The notes below the pieces were generated by a model that did no database searches, was not told where the DNA came from, and was given only the letters and a program-made list of their open reading frames with translations. Shown piece by piece: positions 37,192 to 47,248 of a stretch of DNA of 64,000 bases. The translations under genes and the position numbers were made by a program. The DNA is from Collimonas sp. OK307 (GTDB lineage: Bacteria; Pseudomonadota; Gammaproteobacteria; Burkholderiales; Burkholderiaceae_D). Numbering within the stretch: position 1 is the first letter of the stretch; the number at the start of each line of letters is the position of its first letter. The DNA is taken from NCBI RefSeq assembly GCF_900113705.1, contig NZ_FOQI01000002.1:186001-250000 (forward strand), written 5' to 3'.

Positions 37192-37435
37192 AGCTATATC
37201 CTTGTTATTTAAAAATCAAATATTGCTGCTTGCTTGCATGCCTTACTTGTTACTTTGCTATTACTTTGCGAATACTTTCAAGCAGTCTATAAATGTAACT
37301 TAATTCGACTGCCAGCGACTCACAAACCATGTAAATCTGCGCAGGTTTCAGGTTTTTTTACAGTTTCCGCCAGAACATCTTTATTTAAGCGTAGCGACAA
37401 AAAAACCACACTTGCAACCAATTTTCAAAATTGCC
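37192..37435. other. dnaA-dnaN intergenic region, AT-rich part
   Basis: AT-rich stretch with runs such as ATTTAAAAATCAAATATT and several T/A tracts, next to the DnaA boxes at 37436-37483. It could serve as the unwinding element of an origin and must also hold the dnaN promoter. Confidence 0.45.
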
Positions 37436-37483
37436 TTATCCAAACTTATCCACAGGATTGCAGGCAATCCAGGCTGTGGACAA
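37436..37483. other. cluster of DnaA boxes, candidate oriC part
   Basis: TTATCCACA (perfect) at 37446-37454, TTATCCAAA at 37436-37444, and TTGTCCACA on the minus strand at 37475-37483. Three boxes within 48 bp beside AT-rich DNA, just after the dnaA stop, are a good origin or regulatory signature. Gene orientation changes near here. Confidence 0.6.
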
Positions 37484-37496
37484 GACGACATTGAAA

Positions 37497-38933
37497 TCAG
37501 CCCTTCAGCGTTTGTTCCAGCACGTGCAATTCATGGTTGCACTCTGGATTCTTGGTACGGTCGCCGGCGATCTTGCGGACTGCGTGCAGCACCGTGGTGT
37601 GATCGCGGCCACCGAACAATTCGCCGATTTCCGGCAAACTCTTCTGGGTCAACTCTTTGGCTAGATACATGGCGATCTGGCGTGGACGGGCGATATTGGC
37701 CGGCCGCTTTTTCGAGTACATATCGGCAACTTTGATGTTGAAAAAGTCGGCCACGGTTTTCTGGATGTTCTCGACGGAGATCTGCCGGTTCTGTACAGAC
37801 AGCAAATCTTTCAATGCATCCTTGACAACATCGATGCTGATATCTTTGCCATGGAAACGTGAGTAAGCAAGAATCTTGCGCAGTGCGCCTTCCAGCTCAC
37901 GGACGTTGGAACGTAAATGTTTGGCAACAAAAAACGCCACATCATCGGAGAAGGTGACGCCTTCCGATGCCGCTTTTTTCAGCAGAATCGCTACCCGCAT
38001 TTCCAGTTCCGGCGGCTCGATGGCGACCGTCAGACCGGAGTCGAACCGCGAAATCAGGCGGTCATCCATGCCGGTGATTTCTTTTGGATAGGTGTCGCTG
38101 GTGATGATGATTTGCTTCTTTGCAGCGATCAATGCTTCGAACGCGTAGAAGAATTCTTCCTGGGTACGGCTCTTGCCGCCGAAGAACTGGATATCATCGA
38201 TCAGCAACAAATCGAGCGAGTGGTAATAACGTTTGAAATCGTCAAAACCCTTGCGTTGGTAAGCAGTCACTACGTCGCGAACGTATTGTTCTGCGTGGAT
38301 GTAGCGAATCTTGGAGTTCGGATTGTCGGCCAGCAGCTGGTTGCCGATGGCGTGGATCAGATGGGTTTTACCGAGCCCGACACCGCCATATAAGAACAGC
38401 GGATTGTAGGAAACACCCGGATTATTCGCTACCTGGATAGCTGCCGCCCGTGCCAGCTGGTTGGCTTTACCTGTTACGAAACTGTCAAAACTCAACGCGG
38501 TATTAATGCGCGACTGATCGCGCCTGGCGCTGACGGCACTGTTCTCGGTCTGCACTTCCGGCAGGCGATCGAAGTTGCTGTTGCCATAACTGCCGCCGCC
38601 GGCAGCGGACGACTGGCCGCTCGACTGCTCGCTATTATTATTGTTGTTAATAGCGACCGGCATGCTGGAGCTGACCGGCGCTGCCGTCGACTTGCGTGGA
38701 TCGAGCACGAATACGACTTCGATCGGCGCCTCCCAATATTGGTGCGCCAGGGTCGTGATGCGGCTTGCAAATTGTGTTTTGACCCAATCCAGCTTAAAGC
38801 GATTCGGCGCAGCTATGCGCAACCGTCCGTCCTCGTAGTCGAGTGGCGCCAGTGGTTTTATCCACGCGCTAAATTGTTGAGGCGTCAATTCCTGCTCCAA
38901 CTGGGTAGAGCAGCTCTGCCAGAAATTTTCCAT
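37497..38933 (-). CDS. dnaA: chromosomal replication initiator DnaA
   Basis: 478 residues. Domain I ([21 protein letters not shown]), a variable linker rich in Asn/Ser, the AAA+ domain with Walker [17 protein letters not shown] and Walker [13 protein letters not shown], and the C-terminal DNA-binding signature [15 protein letters not shown]. It binds DnaA boxes and opens the origin. The ribosome site before the ATG is weak, which fits low expression. A DnaA box lies in its upstream region. Confidence 0.98.
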   Translation of the reverse strand: MENFWQSCSTQLEQELTPQQFSAWIKPLAPLDYEDGRLRIAAPNRFKLDWVKTQFASRITTLAHQYWEAPIEVVFVLDPRKSTAAPVSSSMPVAINNNNNSEQSSGQSSAAGGGSYGNSNFDRLPEVQTENSAVSARRDQSRINTALSFDSFVTGKANQLARAAAIQVANNPGVSYNPLFLYGGVGLGKTHLIHAIGNQLLADNPNSKIRYIHAEQYVRDVVTAYQRKGFDDFKRYYHSLDLLLIDDIQFFGGKSRTQEEFFYAFEALIAAKKQIIITSDTYPKEITGMDDRLISRFDSGLTVAIEPPELEMRVAILLKKAASEGVTFSDDVAFFVAKHLRSNVRELEGALRKILAYSRFHGKDISIDVVKDALKDLLSVQNRQISVENIQKTVADFFNIKVADMYSKKRPANIARPRQIAMYLAKELTQKSLPEIGELFGGRDHTTVLHAVRKIAGDRTKNPECNHELHVLEQTLKG

Positions 38934-39091
38934 GAATCGTTCTAAGTGAAGGTGTGCGGGATGAGGTTCTTTACGCCCAGGCTTGGTTTTTTTATTGCAC
39001 GCTGGTTTCAGTAATGATTAACAATACTGCGCAATGCATAACTGGCGGGCGTGCCACACATAAGCCGCTATTCTACCCTTGCCGGCGCAAG

Positions 39092-39100
39092 TTATCCACA
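39092..39100 (+). promoter_or_regulatory. DnaA box upstream of dnaA
   Basis: Perfect TTATCCACA, 159 bp before the dnaA start. Typical position for autoregulation or origin function. Confidence 0.7.
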
Positions 39101-39163
39101 GGCACGGCCAATTAATACCGACTATTAAAGTAAAAAGCCTAAGTGTAAAAGACCGCTAAGTGA

Positions 39164-39193
39164 TTGACAAACAAGCAGAAAATGGGTTCTAAT
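39164..39193 (+). promoter_or_regulatory. rpmH promoter
   Basis: TTGACA at 39164-39169, a 17-base spacer, and TTCTAAT at 39187-39193, about 175 bp before rpmH. This leaves a long leader for the ribosomal protein operon. Confidence 0.6.
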
Positions 39194-39368
39194 TCAAGGT
39201 TCACTGTCCGCTGAATTGCCGGTTTGCGTGTTGACTGCTCTCTGTACTTGTCCCGATTTCGTTGTTCGAACCCGTGGCGACCAGGCTCAGATCCAATGGC
39301 GAAAGGGTAAAAACCCAGCGCTCTGAGTGTGAAGATCCGATTTATTTTTGCTGATTAGCGAGACCAAC

Positions 39369-39503
39369 ATGAAACGTACTTACCAACCTTCCGTCGTGCG
39401 CCGTAAGCGTACTCACGGCTTCCGCGCCCGTATGGCAACCCGCGGTGGCCGCGCTGTGCTCAATGCACGTCGCGCCAAAGGCCGCAAGCGTCTGGCAGCT
39501 TAA
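39369..39503 (+). CDS. rpmH: 50S ribosomal protein L34
   Basis: 44 residues: [18 protein letters not shown]…[18 protein letters not shown], the near-invariant L34 sequence. First gene of the rpmH-rnpA-yidD-yidC cluster, with rnpA starting 31 bp later. Confidence 0.98.
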   Translation: MKRTYQPSVVRRKRTHGFRARMATRGGRAVLNARRAKGRKRLAA

Positions 39504-39534
39504 TCTCAAGCCTGACGCTTAAGGCGTTGCTTGC

Positions 39535-39942
39535 GTGACAGAGAATCCAGACGTCCGTTCGAAGAACTACGTCCAAGACTTTGCACGTAAACGGCGCATC
39601 GTTAAAACGGATGAGTTTTCATCCGTTTTTCGTTTGCGCCCTGTCTTTAGAACGGCGCATTTCGTGTTGTATACCCGCCTTAATGCGCTGCCGCATGCCC
39701 GTCTGGGCGTAGTGGCGGCAAAACGGCTGGCACCACGCGCTGTTACGCGTAACACGGTAAAACGGGTTACGCGTGAGTTGTTTCGTCTGACACCATTGCC
39801 GCCAATCGACTGCGTTGTGCGTTTATCCAAACCGGTAAACACCAAAGCAGGCCCGGCTACGACTGCGCGCTTGAAGCGAGAGCTACATGGCGAACTGAAG
39901 CAACTGTTCGCGTCGCAACGTCTGGCGGCTGGCTCGCCGTAG
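39535..39942 (+). CDS. rnpA: ribonuclease P protein component
   Basis: 135 residues from GTG 39535. It contains RRIVKTDEFSSVF and the RNA-binding signature AKRLAPRAVTRNTVKR, close to the usual RNR motif. It assists the RNase P RNA in trimming tRNA 5' ends. The N-terminus (about 15 residues before KRRIVK) is longer than in E. coli and may reflect a later start, but no ATG exists there. Confidence 0.94.
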   Translation: MTENPDVRSKNYVQDFARKRRIVKTDEFSSVFRLRPVFRTAHFVLYTRLNALPHARLGVVAAKRLAPRAVTRNTVKRVTRELFRLTPLPPIDCVVRLSKPVNTKAGPATTARLKRELHGELKQLFASQRLAAGSP

Positions 39943-40063
39943 CAGTACAGCCTTGTAACGTCGTATTTATATCGATATATTTCAGGGCTTGTATTGTTCC
40001 AGCCTGGCTATAGATAGCCTTAGTCCATAGTCCAGGCACGGAAGAAGAAGGAAAAAAGCTGTC

Positions 40064-40348
40064 ATGAAAATGCCTCTACTGTTCCTGTTGCGCCTCTACA
40101 AACTGGGCATCAGCCCGTTTCTGGGACAGAATTGCCGTTTTTATCCCAGCTGCTCCGATTACGCAGCCGAAGCTATCCGCACGCATGGCGCCCTGAAGGG
40201 TAGCATGCTGGCCGGACGTCGCCTGTGCAAATGCCATCCGTGGCATGCGGGCGGACTCGATCCGGTTCCGCCACACCAGTCATCCACATCCCCCTCTGCA
40301 ACCAAACCCGCATCGGTTTCCCGATCGTGTGGTTGCGGCCATTCCTGA
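40064..40348 (+). CDS. yidD: membrane protein insertion efficiency factor
   Basis: 94 residues with the conserved core [30 protein letters not shown] and [15 protein letters not shown]. The Cys-rich end (SRSCGCGHS) is an extension. It sits at the inner membrane and aids YidC-dependent insertion. yidC starts 20 bp downstream. Confidence 0.95.
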   Translation: MKMPLLFLLRLYKLGISPFLGQNCRFYPSCSDYAAEAIRTHGALKGSMLAGRRLCKCHPWHAGGLDPVPPHQSSTSPSATKPASVSRSCGCGHS

Positions 40349-40367
40349 ATCATAGATAAATACTCTT

Positions 40368-42053
40368 ATGGATATCAAACGTACCGTCCTGTGGGTTGTA
40401 TTTTCGGTCTCGCTCTTGTTCCTTTGGGATCAATGGCAGCGCCATAACGGCCAGCCGTCATTGTTCTTCCCAAGTGCTAACCAGACTGTGCCAGTAGCAA
40501 CCGGTCCTGCGGGTTCTGCCAGCGCTGTTGCGTCAGCCGACGCCAGCACTTCGGTGCCGCAAGCTTCTGCCGCTACTGCTGTCGCCGGTGCATCGGCTAG
40601 CGCCGTGCCTGCCACTGCCGCAGAAACCAAAGGCGAAATCATCACCATCACTACCGATGTCGTCAAAGCTGACATCGATACGGTTGGCGGTGAACTGACG
40701 CGCCTGGAACTGTTGCACCACAAGGACACGGTCGATCCGACCAAGAACCTGGTGTTGTTCGACCACAGCGCGATCCGTACCTATCTGGCTGAAACAGGCC
40801 TGATCGGCGGTCCTTTCCCTAACCACAAGTCGCCATTCACGGCCTTGCCAGGTGCCCGCACCATGGACAACGGCAACCAGGTGCAACTGGTGCTGGAATC
40901 GACTGAAGGCGGCGTCAAGCTGACCAAGACCTACACCTTCAAACGCGGCGATTACTCGATCGACATCAAGCACACAGTTACCAACGACAGCGCCGCGCCA
41001 GTCTCGCCTTCGCTGTACATGCAACTGGTGCGTGACGGCAATGCGCCAGAAGGCGAACAGCGTTTTGTGCACACCTTCACTGGCGCTTCGGTGTATACCG
41101 ATGCCAGCAAGTTCCAGAAGTTTGCCTTCGACAAGATCGAAAGCGGCAAAGCCGACCATGCACTCAAGTCTGACGACGGCTGGTTTGCACTGATCCAGCA
41201 TTACTTTGTCTCGGCATTCATTCCGCAAGACAAGGCGCCGCGCGAAATCTTCACCAAGAAGATCGCTACCAACCTGTATGCAGTCGGTAACATCCTGCCG
41301 TTGGGCACGATTGCACCGGGCGCCAGCGTGACCATGGATGCGCGTCTGTATTCCGGTCCGGAAGTACAGGCTGACCTGGAAGCCGTCGCTCCTGGCCTGG
41401 AACTGGTTAAGGATTATGGTTGGCTGACGATCATCGCCAAACCGATTTTCTGGCTGATGACGCAGATCCACAAAGTCCTCGGCAACTGGGGCTGGACCAT
41501 CATCGCGCTGACCGTGCTGATCAAACTGGCGTTCTTCCCATTGTCGGCTGCCAGCTATCGCAGCATGGCCAAGATGAAGCTGGTCACGCCGAAGATGACA
41601 TCGATCCGCGAGCGTTTCAAATCCGAACCGCAAAAAATGAACCAGGCCATGATGGAGCTGTACAAGACCGAGAAGATCAACCCGCTCGGCGGCTGCCTGC
41701 CGATCGTGGTGCAGATTCCGGTGTTCATCTCGCTGTACTGGGTGTTGCTGGCCAGCGTTGAAATCCGTAACGCACCGTGGCTCGGCTGGATTCACGATCT
41801 GGCTGCACCGGATCCGTTCTACATCTTGCCGGTTGTGATGGCGATTTCGATGTTCATCCAGACCAAGTTGAACCCGACGCCACCGGATCCGATGCAGGCC
41901 AAGGTGATGATGTTCATGCCGCTGATTTTCTCGGTCATGTTCTTCTTCTTCCCGTCGGGCCTGGTGTTGTACTGGGTCACCAACAACGTGCTGTCGATTG
42001 CGCAGCAGTGGGTGATTACCCGCAAGATGGGCGCAGGTCCGGCCAAGGCTTAA
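40368..42053 (+). CDS. yidC: membrane protein insertase YidC/Oxa1
   Basis: 561 residues. N-terminal helix ([18 protein letters not shown]), an Ala/Ser/Thr-rich linker, the large periplasmic domain, then the five-helix insertase core from about residue 350 ([59 protein letters not shown]). It inserts inner-membrane proteins alone or with Sec. The gene ends at a strong terminator. Confidence 0.97.
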   Translation: MDIKRTVLWVVFSVSLLFLWDQWQRHNGQPSLFFPSANQTVPVATGPAGSASAVASADASTSVPQASAATAVAGASASAVPATAAETKGEIITITTDVVKADIDTVGGELTRLELLHHKDTVDPTKNLVLFDHSAIRTYLAETGLIGGPFPNHKSPFTALPGARTMDNGNQVQLVLESTEGGVKLTKTYTFKRGDYSIDIKHTVTNDSAAPVSPSLYMQLVRDGNAPEGEQRFVHTFTGASVYTDASKFQKFAFDKIESGKADHALKSDDGWFALIQHYFVSAFIPQDKAPREIFTKKIATNLYAVGNILPLGTIAPGASVTMDARLYSGPEVQADLEAVAPGLELVKDYGWLTIIAKPIFWLMTQIHKVLGNWGWTIIALTVLIKLAFFPLSAASYRSMAKMKLVTPKMTSIRERFKSEPQKMNQAMMELYKTEKINPLGGCLPIVVQIPVFISLYWVLLASVEIRNAPWLGWIHDLAAPDPFYILPVVMAISMFIQTKLNPTPPDPMQAKVMMFMPLIFSVMFFFFPSGLVLYWVTNNVLSIAQQWVITRKMGAGPAKA

Positions 42054-42075
42054 AATCGGATATACCGATTGTCGT

Positions 42076-42112
42076 AAAAAAGCCCGTGAATTAAAAATTC
42101 ACGGGCTTTTTT
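42076..42112 (+). terminator. terminator after yidC
   Basis: AAAAAAGCCCGTGAATT pairs with AATTCACGGGCTTTTTT around a short A-rich loop. A classical intrinsic terminator 22 bp after the yidC stop; symmetrical enough to work in both directions. Confidence 0.9.
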
Positions 42113-42168
42113 GTGGCCATTTGCTTATCGTTGTTTCTATTATCCAACAACCCTCGTAGAATAATTCC

Positions 42169-43566
42169 ATGTCTTTCGATTCCTCTCCCATCGCCGCAAT
42201 TGCCACCGCACCAGGACGCGGCGGCATTGGCGTAGTCCGTATTTCCGGCAAGCAGCTGGGCTCCCTGATTGAAGCCGTTTGCGGCGTTCCGGAAAACAAG
42301 CTGACCCCGCGCCACGCCACCTATCTGCCTTTCAAGAATACCGACGGCAGCGTCATCGACCAGGGGCTGGCGATCTATTTCAAGGCGCCGCATTCTTACA
42401 CTGGCGAAGATGTGCTGGAACTACAAGGTCATGGCGGCCCGGTGGTTTTGCAAATGCTGCTGACCCGTTGCCTGGAGGCGGGTGCGGATATCGGACTGCG
42501 GATGGCGGAGCCGGGTGAATTTACGCAACGTGCCTTTATCAACGACAAGCTGGATCTGGCCCAGGCTGAAGCGGTGGCCGACTTGATTGAAGCGTCCACC
42601 GAGGCGGCTGCCAAATCGGCTTCGGAATCGCTATCCGGTGCGTTTTCCAAGGTGATCCACGCGTTGGTGGGGCAAGTTACCAATCTGCGCATGCTGGTTG
42701 AAGCGACGCTGGATTTTCCGGAGGAGGAAATCGACTTCCTGGAGAAATCCGATGCGCGCGGCCAGCTGGCGACTATCCGCAGTACGCTGGATAACGTGTT
42801 CAGCCAGGCCGCGCAGGGTGCTTTGCTGCGCGACGGCTTGAACATCGTGCTGGCGGGGCAGCCGAATGTCGGTAAATCGTCCTTGCTGAATGTACTGGCT
42901 GGATCTGATGTGGCCATTGTCACGCCGATCGCCGGCACCACCCGCGACAAGGTGACTGAAACCATCCAGCTGGAAGGTATCCCGCTCAACATCATCGACA
43001 CCGCCGGCATTCGCGAAGCCGAAGACGCCAACGACGAAGTGGAGCGGATCGGCATCGAACGCACCTGGGCCGCAGTGGCCAGCGCCGATGTGATCTTGCA
43101 CATGCTGGACGCCAATCACGGCCCGTCGCTGGCGGATGAAAAAATCGTCGCCCGCTTCCCGAACAGCGCACCGATCATCCGCATCTGGAACAAGATCGAC
43201 CAATCCGGCCACCGGCCCGCGGTCGATGTGATGAATGACGCTACCCATATTTACCTGTCGGCTACCGACCATCTTGGTATCGACCTGCTGCGTGGGGAGC
43301 TGCTACGCATCGCCGGCTGGCAGCAAACCGGCGAATCGCGTTACCTGGCCCGCGAACGGCATCTGATTGCGCTTAAGGCGGCGCGGGATCACCTTGATAT
43401 TGCCGATCAGCATGCATCTCTCGACAACCGCGTCAACGATCAGTCGCTTGATTTGTTTGCGGAAGAGTTGCGGTTGGCGCAGGACAAGCTCAGCAGCATT
43501 ACCGGGGCGTTTACGCCTGATGATTTGCTGGGGGTGATTTTTTCGCGGTTTTGTATAGGCAAATAA
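42169..43566 (+). CDS. mnmE: tRNA modification GTPase MnmE
   Basis: 465 residues. N-terminal tetrahydrofolate-binding domain ([20 protein letters not shown]), a helical domain, the G domain ([26 protein letters not shown]) and the invariant C-terminal FCIGK. With MnmG it modifies U34 of certain tRNAs (cmnm5U). A diverged copy of its bases 43392-43500 recurs at 44982-45091 beyond the EpsG-like gene. Confidence 0.97.
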   Translation: MSFDSSPIAAIATAPGRGGIGVVRISGKQLGSLIEAVCGVPENKLTPRHATYLPFKNTDGSVIDQGLAIYFKAPHSYTGEDVLELQGHGGPVVLQMLLTRCLEAGADIGLRMAEPGEFTQRAFINDKLDLAQAEAVADLIEASTEAAAKSASESLSGAFSKVIHALVGQVTNLRMLVEATLDFPEEEIDFLEKSDARGQLATIRSTLDNVFSQAAQGALLRDGLNIVLAGQPNVGKSSLLNVLAGSDVAIVTPIAGTTRDKVTETIQLEGIPLNIIDTAGIREAEDANDEVERIGIERTWAAVASADVILHMLDANHGPSLADEKIVARFPNSAPIIRIWNKIDQSGHRPAVDVMNDATHIYLSATDHLGIDLLRGELLRIAGWQQTGESRYLARERHLIALKAARDHLDIADQHASLDNRVNDQSLDLFAEELRLAQDKLSSITGAFTPDDLLGVIFSRFCIGK

Positions 43567-43712
43567 ACAGTCCGTTCAGTCCGTTGATTTGTCAGATCCA
43601 TACATGCATCTGAAGCTAACCTGCTTAGCTGGATAACTGCATCGAAAATTGATCCAGGTATAGAACGCAATCCTGCTCAACATAGCTCCGACTCCGGGAA
43701 CCTGGTGAAATT

Positions 43713-44915
43713 TTGATCTTTTATTTATCTCTTGCGCTTATTTTTTGGGCTTTTGTTCTTATAGCTGAACATCGTAAAGATCTGCATCAATTACTCGTCG
43801 CCGCTGTCACCATCGCTTTTGTGATGCTCGCGGGTTTTCGGTGGGAGACCGGATATGACTGGATAGCTTACGAGCAGGCGCTTGCCGCCGCGCCCTCGCT
43901 TTTCCAATTGTCCTTTGCGCATTTACCAGACGCCCTCAGGCCAATGGAGCCTTTATTCGTCATATTGCTATCAACAATAAAGACATTTGGCGGCACCATG
44001 CAATCGCTTTATTTGATTGTTGCGCTTTTCAACGGGGTCACGTTCTATATTTTCGTCAGGTATTGCAGAGCGAGCGTTATTTTTGCGTTTGCCGTGTATT
44101 TTTGCTGGGTATATCTATTGGCTCAGATGGCACTTATCCGACAGTCGATCGCCTTGTCGTTCTTAATGCTTTCGCTAATCCGGTTCGATAAGTCAAAGCA
44201 TTCGTCGGCGCTTGCTCTCTTCTTTATGGCGATCGGCTTCCAGTATTCAGTACTGATGTTTGCACCGGTTTTTCTCACCAAAGCTTACAAGAAGATTATT
44301 GCATTCGAGATCCCGATTTTATTGGCGTTAGCGGCGTTTTACCTTTCAGGAATCAGCTTGTTTGATATGCTCGGATACGTCGCTGAGCACGCCCACTTCA
44401 GATTCATTACAGAAAAATTCCAGCACTATTCCAGCCTTGGGCCATCTCCCAAAAGCGTGGGGACAGCAATATATTTGTTAATTAATATTTTCAGCTTTTT
44501 GTATTTTTCAAAATTTGCAAATATCAGCTCTCGATTAGAAAAATCGTTGATGCTTTCGATCCTTGTAACGATTATTTTGGAAGCGGTTTTCTGGCAATTC
44601 TCGCTACTCTGGCTCCGAGCCCACTACTTTGTTGTAATTGCCCAGGGAATCTTGTTATACAAAACATGGGAAACAATAAAACCATTGCATAGAGCGGCCC
44701 AGCTGACGGTGGTTTTCGTGCTGAGCATCGTGGCGTTGGTTAAACCTTTGCTCGATGAGACGGCACGTCCGTATTTTCCGTATCAAACGAGTATGCGTTT
44801 TATATATACCAATGACCTGGGCGACGGGCGAAAAAGGCTGGAGGATTACAATTTGATGGCTAGCGAAAAGGAGTGCGCTATAACAAAGTGCAGGCCGGGT
44901 ATCCTGAACAAATGA
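43713..44915 (+). CDS. EpsG-family (Wzy-like) polysaccharide polymerase
   Basis: 400 residues with about ten membrane helices. GFRWETGYDWIAYEQ near residue 45 and MALIRQSIALSFLMLSLI near 140 are the typical EpsG-family signatures. Such proteins polymerise or assemble exopolysaccharide units at the inner membrane. The start is TTG at 43713 with a poor ribosome site. It is richer in A/T than mnmE and stands without a full polysaccharide operon, flanked by repeat debris: signs of transfer. Confidence 0.8.
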   Translation: MIFYLSLALIFWAFVLIAEHRKDLHQLLVAAVTIAFVMLAGFRWETGYDWIAYEQALAAAPSLFQLSFAHLPDALRPMEPLFVILLSTIKTFGGTMQSLYLIVALFNGVTFYIFVRYCRASVIFAFAVYFCWVYLLAQMALIRQSIALSFLMLSLIRFDKSKHSSALALFFMAIGFQYSVLMFAPVFLTKAYKKIIAFEIPILLALAAFYLSGISLFDMLGYVAEHAHFRFITEKFQHYSSLGPSPKSVGTAIYLLINIFSFLYFSKFANISSRLEKSLMLSILVTIILEAVFWQFSLLWLRAHYFVVIAQGILLYKTWETIKPLHRAAQLTVVFVLSIVALVKPLLDETARPYFPYQTSMRFIYTNDLGDGRKRLEDYNLMASEKECAITKCRPGILNK

Positions 44916-44945
44916 TTGCTCCGTTCATGCAGTTCCGCTTTTTTC

Positions 44946-44979
44946 TCCCTAAGTGTTGGACTTAGCCCGCAACCACAAG
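44946..44979 (+). repeat. truncated copy of the dodecin-flanking terminator repeat
   Basis: CTCCCTAAGTGTTGGACTTAGCCCGCAACC-like sequence matches the repeats ending at 46893 and 47349, but it stops before the second hairpin arm, where mnmE-like sequence begins (44982). Confidence 0.65.
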
Positions 44980-44981
44980 GC

Positions 44982-45091
44982 ATCTGGATATTGCCGATCG
45001 GCACGCGTCGCTCGACAACCACGTCAACGTTCAGTCGCTTGATTTGTTTGCGGAAGAGTTACGGCTGGCGCAGAACAAGCTCAGCAGCATT
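44982..45091 (+). pseudogene. diverged fragment of the mnmE 3' part
   Basis: About 107 bp match 43392-43500 inside mnmE at roughly 90% identity by eye. It translates as DIADRHASLDNHVNVQSLDL, continuing [15 protein letters not shown], against [20 protein letters not shown] in mnmE. There is no start and no CIGK end. Many differences are silent, so it seems to derive from a functional mnmE of another lineage rather than from a recent copy. Confidence 0.8.
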
Positions 45092-45105
45092 CCCAGTTGC
45101 TGTAC

Positions 45106-45393
45106 TTATCTTCGCCACTCACCAGCCACGCATAGGCTGGACGTATCGGCGGCACAACTTCCCAGGGAGCGAACCGCCTCCAAGACTGCCGGATGGCTAA
45201 CCAAATCGGCGATCCAAGGGTGCAATAAATGCCCGAAAACCCGCCTCTCTCCCTCTGCAACAACTTTACCCGGGTCACAAAAATCCAGATATTGGCGATA
45301 TGCCCGCAGCGCTTCCAATTCTGACAAGGCTGGCAGAGGAAAGACTGCACCATGTTGCCGGTATTCCGATAACAGTAAATTTTCAGGCTTCAT
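45106..45393 (-). pseudogene. truncated phytanoyl-CoA dioxygenase-like (PhyH) gene
   Basis: From ATG 45393, which overlaps the glycosyltransferase stop as ATGA, the frame gives YRQHGAVFPLPALSELEAL and HPWIADLVSHPAVLEAVRSL, the opening ~75 residues of PhyH-type Fe(II)/2-oxoglutarate dioxygenases. After that the match is lost and it stops at 45106; the family is usually 250-300 residues with an HxD…H iron site, which is absent. The break falls right beside the mnmE fragment. Confidence 0.65.
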
Positions 45394-46436
45394 GCGACGA
45401 TAGCCTCCATGCAAATATGATGAATCTGGGAAGCTCTCACAGTGGTTGTGTGTTCGCTGGAAACTTTGTGAGCGGCTGCCGCGGTCATGTTCGCCCACCC
45501 CGGGTCACCCCGCAGGAATGCATCGCGCACATCAACGGTGTCTCCAATGACGCTCTGCAGATCGGTTCCGACGTAGTGTTCACCCTCGACAAAACCCAAC
45601 GCCGATAACCACTTGCCAAGAGACGTTCGCTCGCATATTGGGAGGCAACCAGCCGCCATCCCCTCAAATACCTTCGCAACCAGATAGCCAAAGACTGAGC
45701 CACAAACGAGCATGGCGGGATAAGTTCGCAGTAATTCAGCATAACGTTCACGGCCCAGATGCAGTAGAGCGATGGAATCTGCTTGCATGTTGTTCGCCTT
45801 GTCACCCGGGTAACCTGGGTAGCCCGGGTGATCAACAACGTCGCAAACCGATGCTGACAGTTTCGCCTGACAAAACTGACGGAATGGATAGGGCCAGGTA
45901 CGTGAACCGGACAAAAGAATACGATCCGACGACGGTGAAAATTTAGCGGGGCAATGGAAATAGGATGCTGCGGCATGTGGCATCCAGTGGGTTTTGTGCC
46001 GAGTAATCTCCGGGTACCACTGATGCAATTTGTCCTGATAGGTTGCGAGGATCAAATCGGCCCACTCAAATGCACGCAGCCGCTGCTCTCGACGATGAGG
46101 AGTGAAGTAATGTACGTCATCGCAAAAAAAGATCCGCTTCGCCTGCCCGTCGGCAGGGAGCGAATTTGCGCAAAGTGCCGAGGCATTTCGTTCAAGTAAC
46201 TCATATGCCTCCCATAGCAAGACAATTCGCGCACGTCGAATCGCCGCCACCACGACCGCATCGTCCACTTCGCCGATGACAAGCTTGGTCCAACCGCAAT
46301 CAACCAAGCCTTGTTGCAGTTCGTAGAATTCGCGTGAAATATAGGTTTCCCATCCCGCTGGCACACACAGCAAAAACATGCCGTTCCCGGCAGGCGGGGA
46401 ATCGAGCAAAGGGGTGACTTCCTGATCTTCATCCAT
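45390..46436 (-). CDS. glycosyltransferase, CgeB/GT1-like
   Basis: 348 residues. The last 130 residues resemble the donor-binding half of CgeB/GT4-like transferases (YLVAKVFEGMAAGCLPICER, FVEGEHYVGTDLQSVIGD), and the middle has RIFFCDDVHYF and WADLILATYQDK. A Pro-Gly-Tyr insertion (HPGYPGYPGD) comes from 9-bp repeats. It is followed with an ATGA overlap by the broken PhyH gene; the pair probably once modified a surface glycan or secondary product. ATG 46436 has only a weak ribosome site. Confidence 0.72.
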   Translation of the reverse strand: MDEDQEVTPLLDSPPAGNGMFLLCVPAGWETYISREFYELQQGLVDCGWTKLVIGEVDDAVVVAAIRRARIVLLWEAYELLERNASALCANSLPADGQAKRIFFCDDVHYFTPHRREQRLRAFEWADLILATYQDKLHQWYPEITRHKTHWMPHAAASYFHCPAKFSPSSDRILLSGSRTWPYPFRQFCQAKLSASVCDVVDHPGYPGYPGDKANNMQADSIALLHLGRERYAELLRTYPAMLVCGSVFGYLVAKVFEGMAAGCLPICERTSLGKWLSALGFVEGEHYVGTDLQSVIGDTVDVRDAFLRGDPGWANMTAAAAHKVSSEHTTTVRASQIHHICMEAIVA

Positions 46437-46792
46437 ATGGCGCTCGTTGTTCTTTCTGGACGCAAGTGCGACCTAAAAATCTTTACCTCAATGACGCGCA
46501 GCCCCGCGATGCAGGAGCCATCGATTCGATGCCGCTCGGCTTCACGTAGCAGGGCAGTGACATGCCTGCCGGGATATCGGTAAGGTGCTCAATTCATTAA
46601 AACCAGGATTTCATACTAGACCATCTCCCCCATCAAAACTTGATTTTTAGACAATCCAAGAATTGCCTTAAAACTTGCCTGATTAGTCGTAATACGCAAA
46701 GAAGCGGCGCTCGAGCCAATTTTTAGAGCCTCGCTCCTTCATCGGTTCGAGACCTTTTTATTGCGCAAATACGAATGACTTAAAAAGGGGTA
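46437..46792. other. region without a supported gene
   Basis: 356 bp of mixed composition between the glycosyltransferase and the first dodecin-flanking repeat. No coding or structural signal stands out. Confidence 0.4.
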
Positions 46793-46893
46793 TTGAAAAT
46801 CAGTTGAGGGGACACAATATTGATTTAGTCTCCTCCAACTCTCCCTAAGTTTTGGACTTAGCCCGCAACCGAAAGGTTGGCGGGCTTTTTTTG
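46793..46893 (+). repeat. ~100-bp repeat with terminator, copy upstream of dodecin
   Basis: Shared blocks with 47249-47349 are GAAAAT, ACAATATTG, GTCTCCTCCAA, TCTCCCTAAGTTTTGGA and TTAGCCCGC. It ends in a hairpin GCCCGCAACC-GAAA-GGTTGGCGGGC followed by seven T. TAAGT/ACTTA can form a small preceding stem. It could be the 3' end of a small RNA or a mobile terminator cassette. Confidence 0.7.
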
Positions 46894-46986
46894 GGGTTCA
46901 TCGCGGATTGCTTTACTGCGCAGCAGGAGTAAAGTGAACGGGCACGTGCATCTTCCTTAAAACAGCAATTCACAAAGGAGATTCGT

Positions 46987-47205
46987 ATGTCCGCACATAC
47001 TTACAAGATAGTCGAACTCGTCGGATCGTCCACGATTGGCACTGACGACGCCATCCAGAACGCGATTTCCAAGGCCGCACTTACGGTAAAACACATTGAC
47101 TGGTTTGAAGTCATTGGAACCCGGGGGCATGTAGCGGATGGCAAGGTCGCTCACTTTCAGGTCACGCTCAAAGTAGGCTTCAGACTTTTGGATGGCGCAC
47201 CCTGA
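46987..47205 (+). CDS. dodecin (flavin-storage protein)
   Basis: 72 residues: YKIVELVGSSTIGTDDAIQN, HIDWFEVIGTRGHV with the flavin-stacking Trp, and FQVTLKVGFRL with the Gln contact. It forms dodecamers binding flavins in the cytoplasm. AAAGGAG precedes the ATG. It is flanked on both sides by the same terminator repeat. Confidence 0.93.
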   Translation: MSAHTYKIVELVGSSTIGTDDAIQNAISKAALTVKHIDWFEVIGTRGHVADGKVAHFQVTLKVGFRLLDGAP

Positions 47206-47248
47206 CCCGGCGATTGCCACATATAAATAGTAAATAACTTAATAGGTC

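Larger units (their letters stand above)
38934..39368. other. dnaA-rpmH intergenic region, second oriC candidate
   Basis: 435 bp between divergent genes with a single perfect DnaA box and a good rpmH promoter. The box may serve dnaA autoregulation. Fewer boxes than in the dnaA-dnaN gap. Confidence 0.5.

Noticed and set aside
40533-41795. 420-codon minus-strand frame
   Set aside because: Antisense shadow of yidC.
43567-43712. tRNA or att site at the end of mnmE
   Set aside because: No cloverleaf and no integrase gene in the adjacent island; only the mnmE fragment supports insertion.
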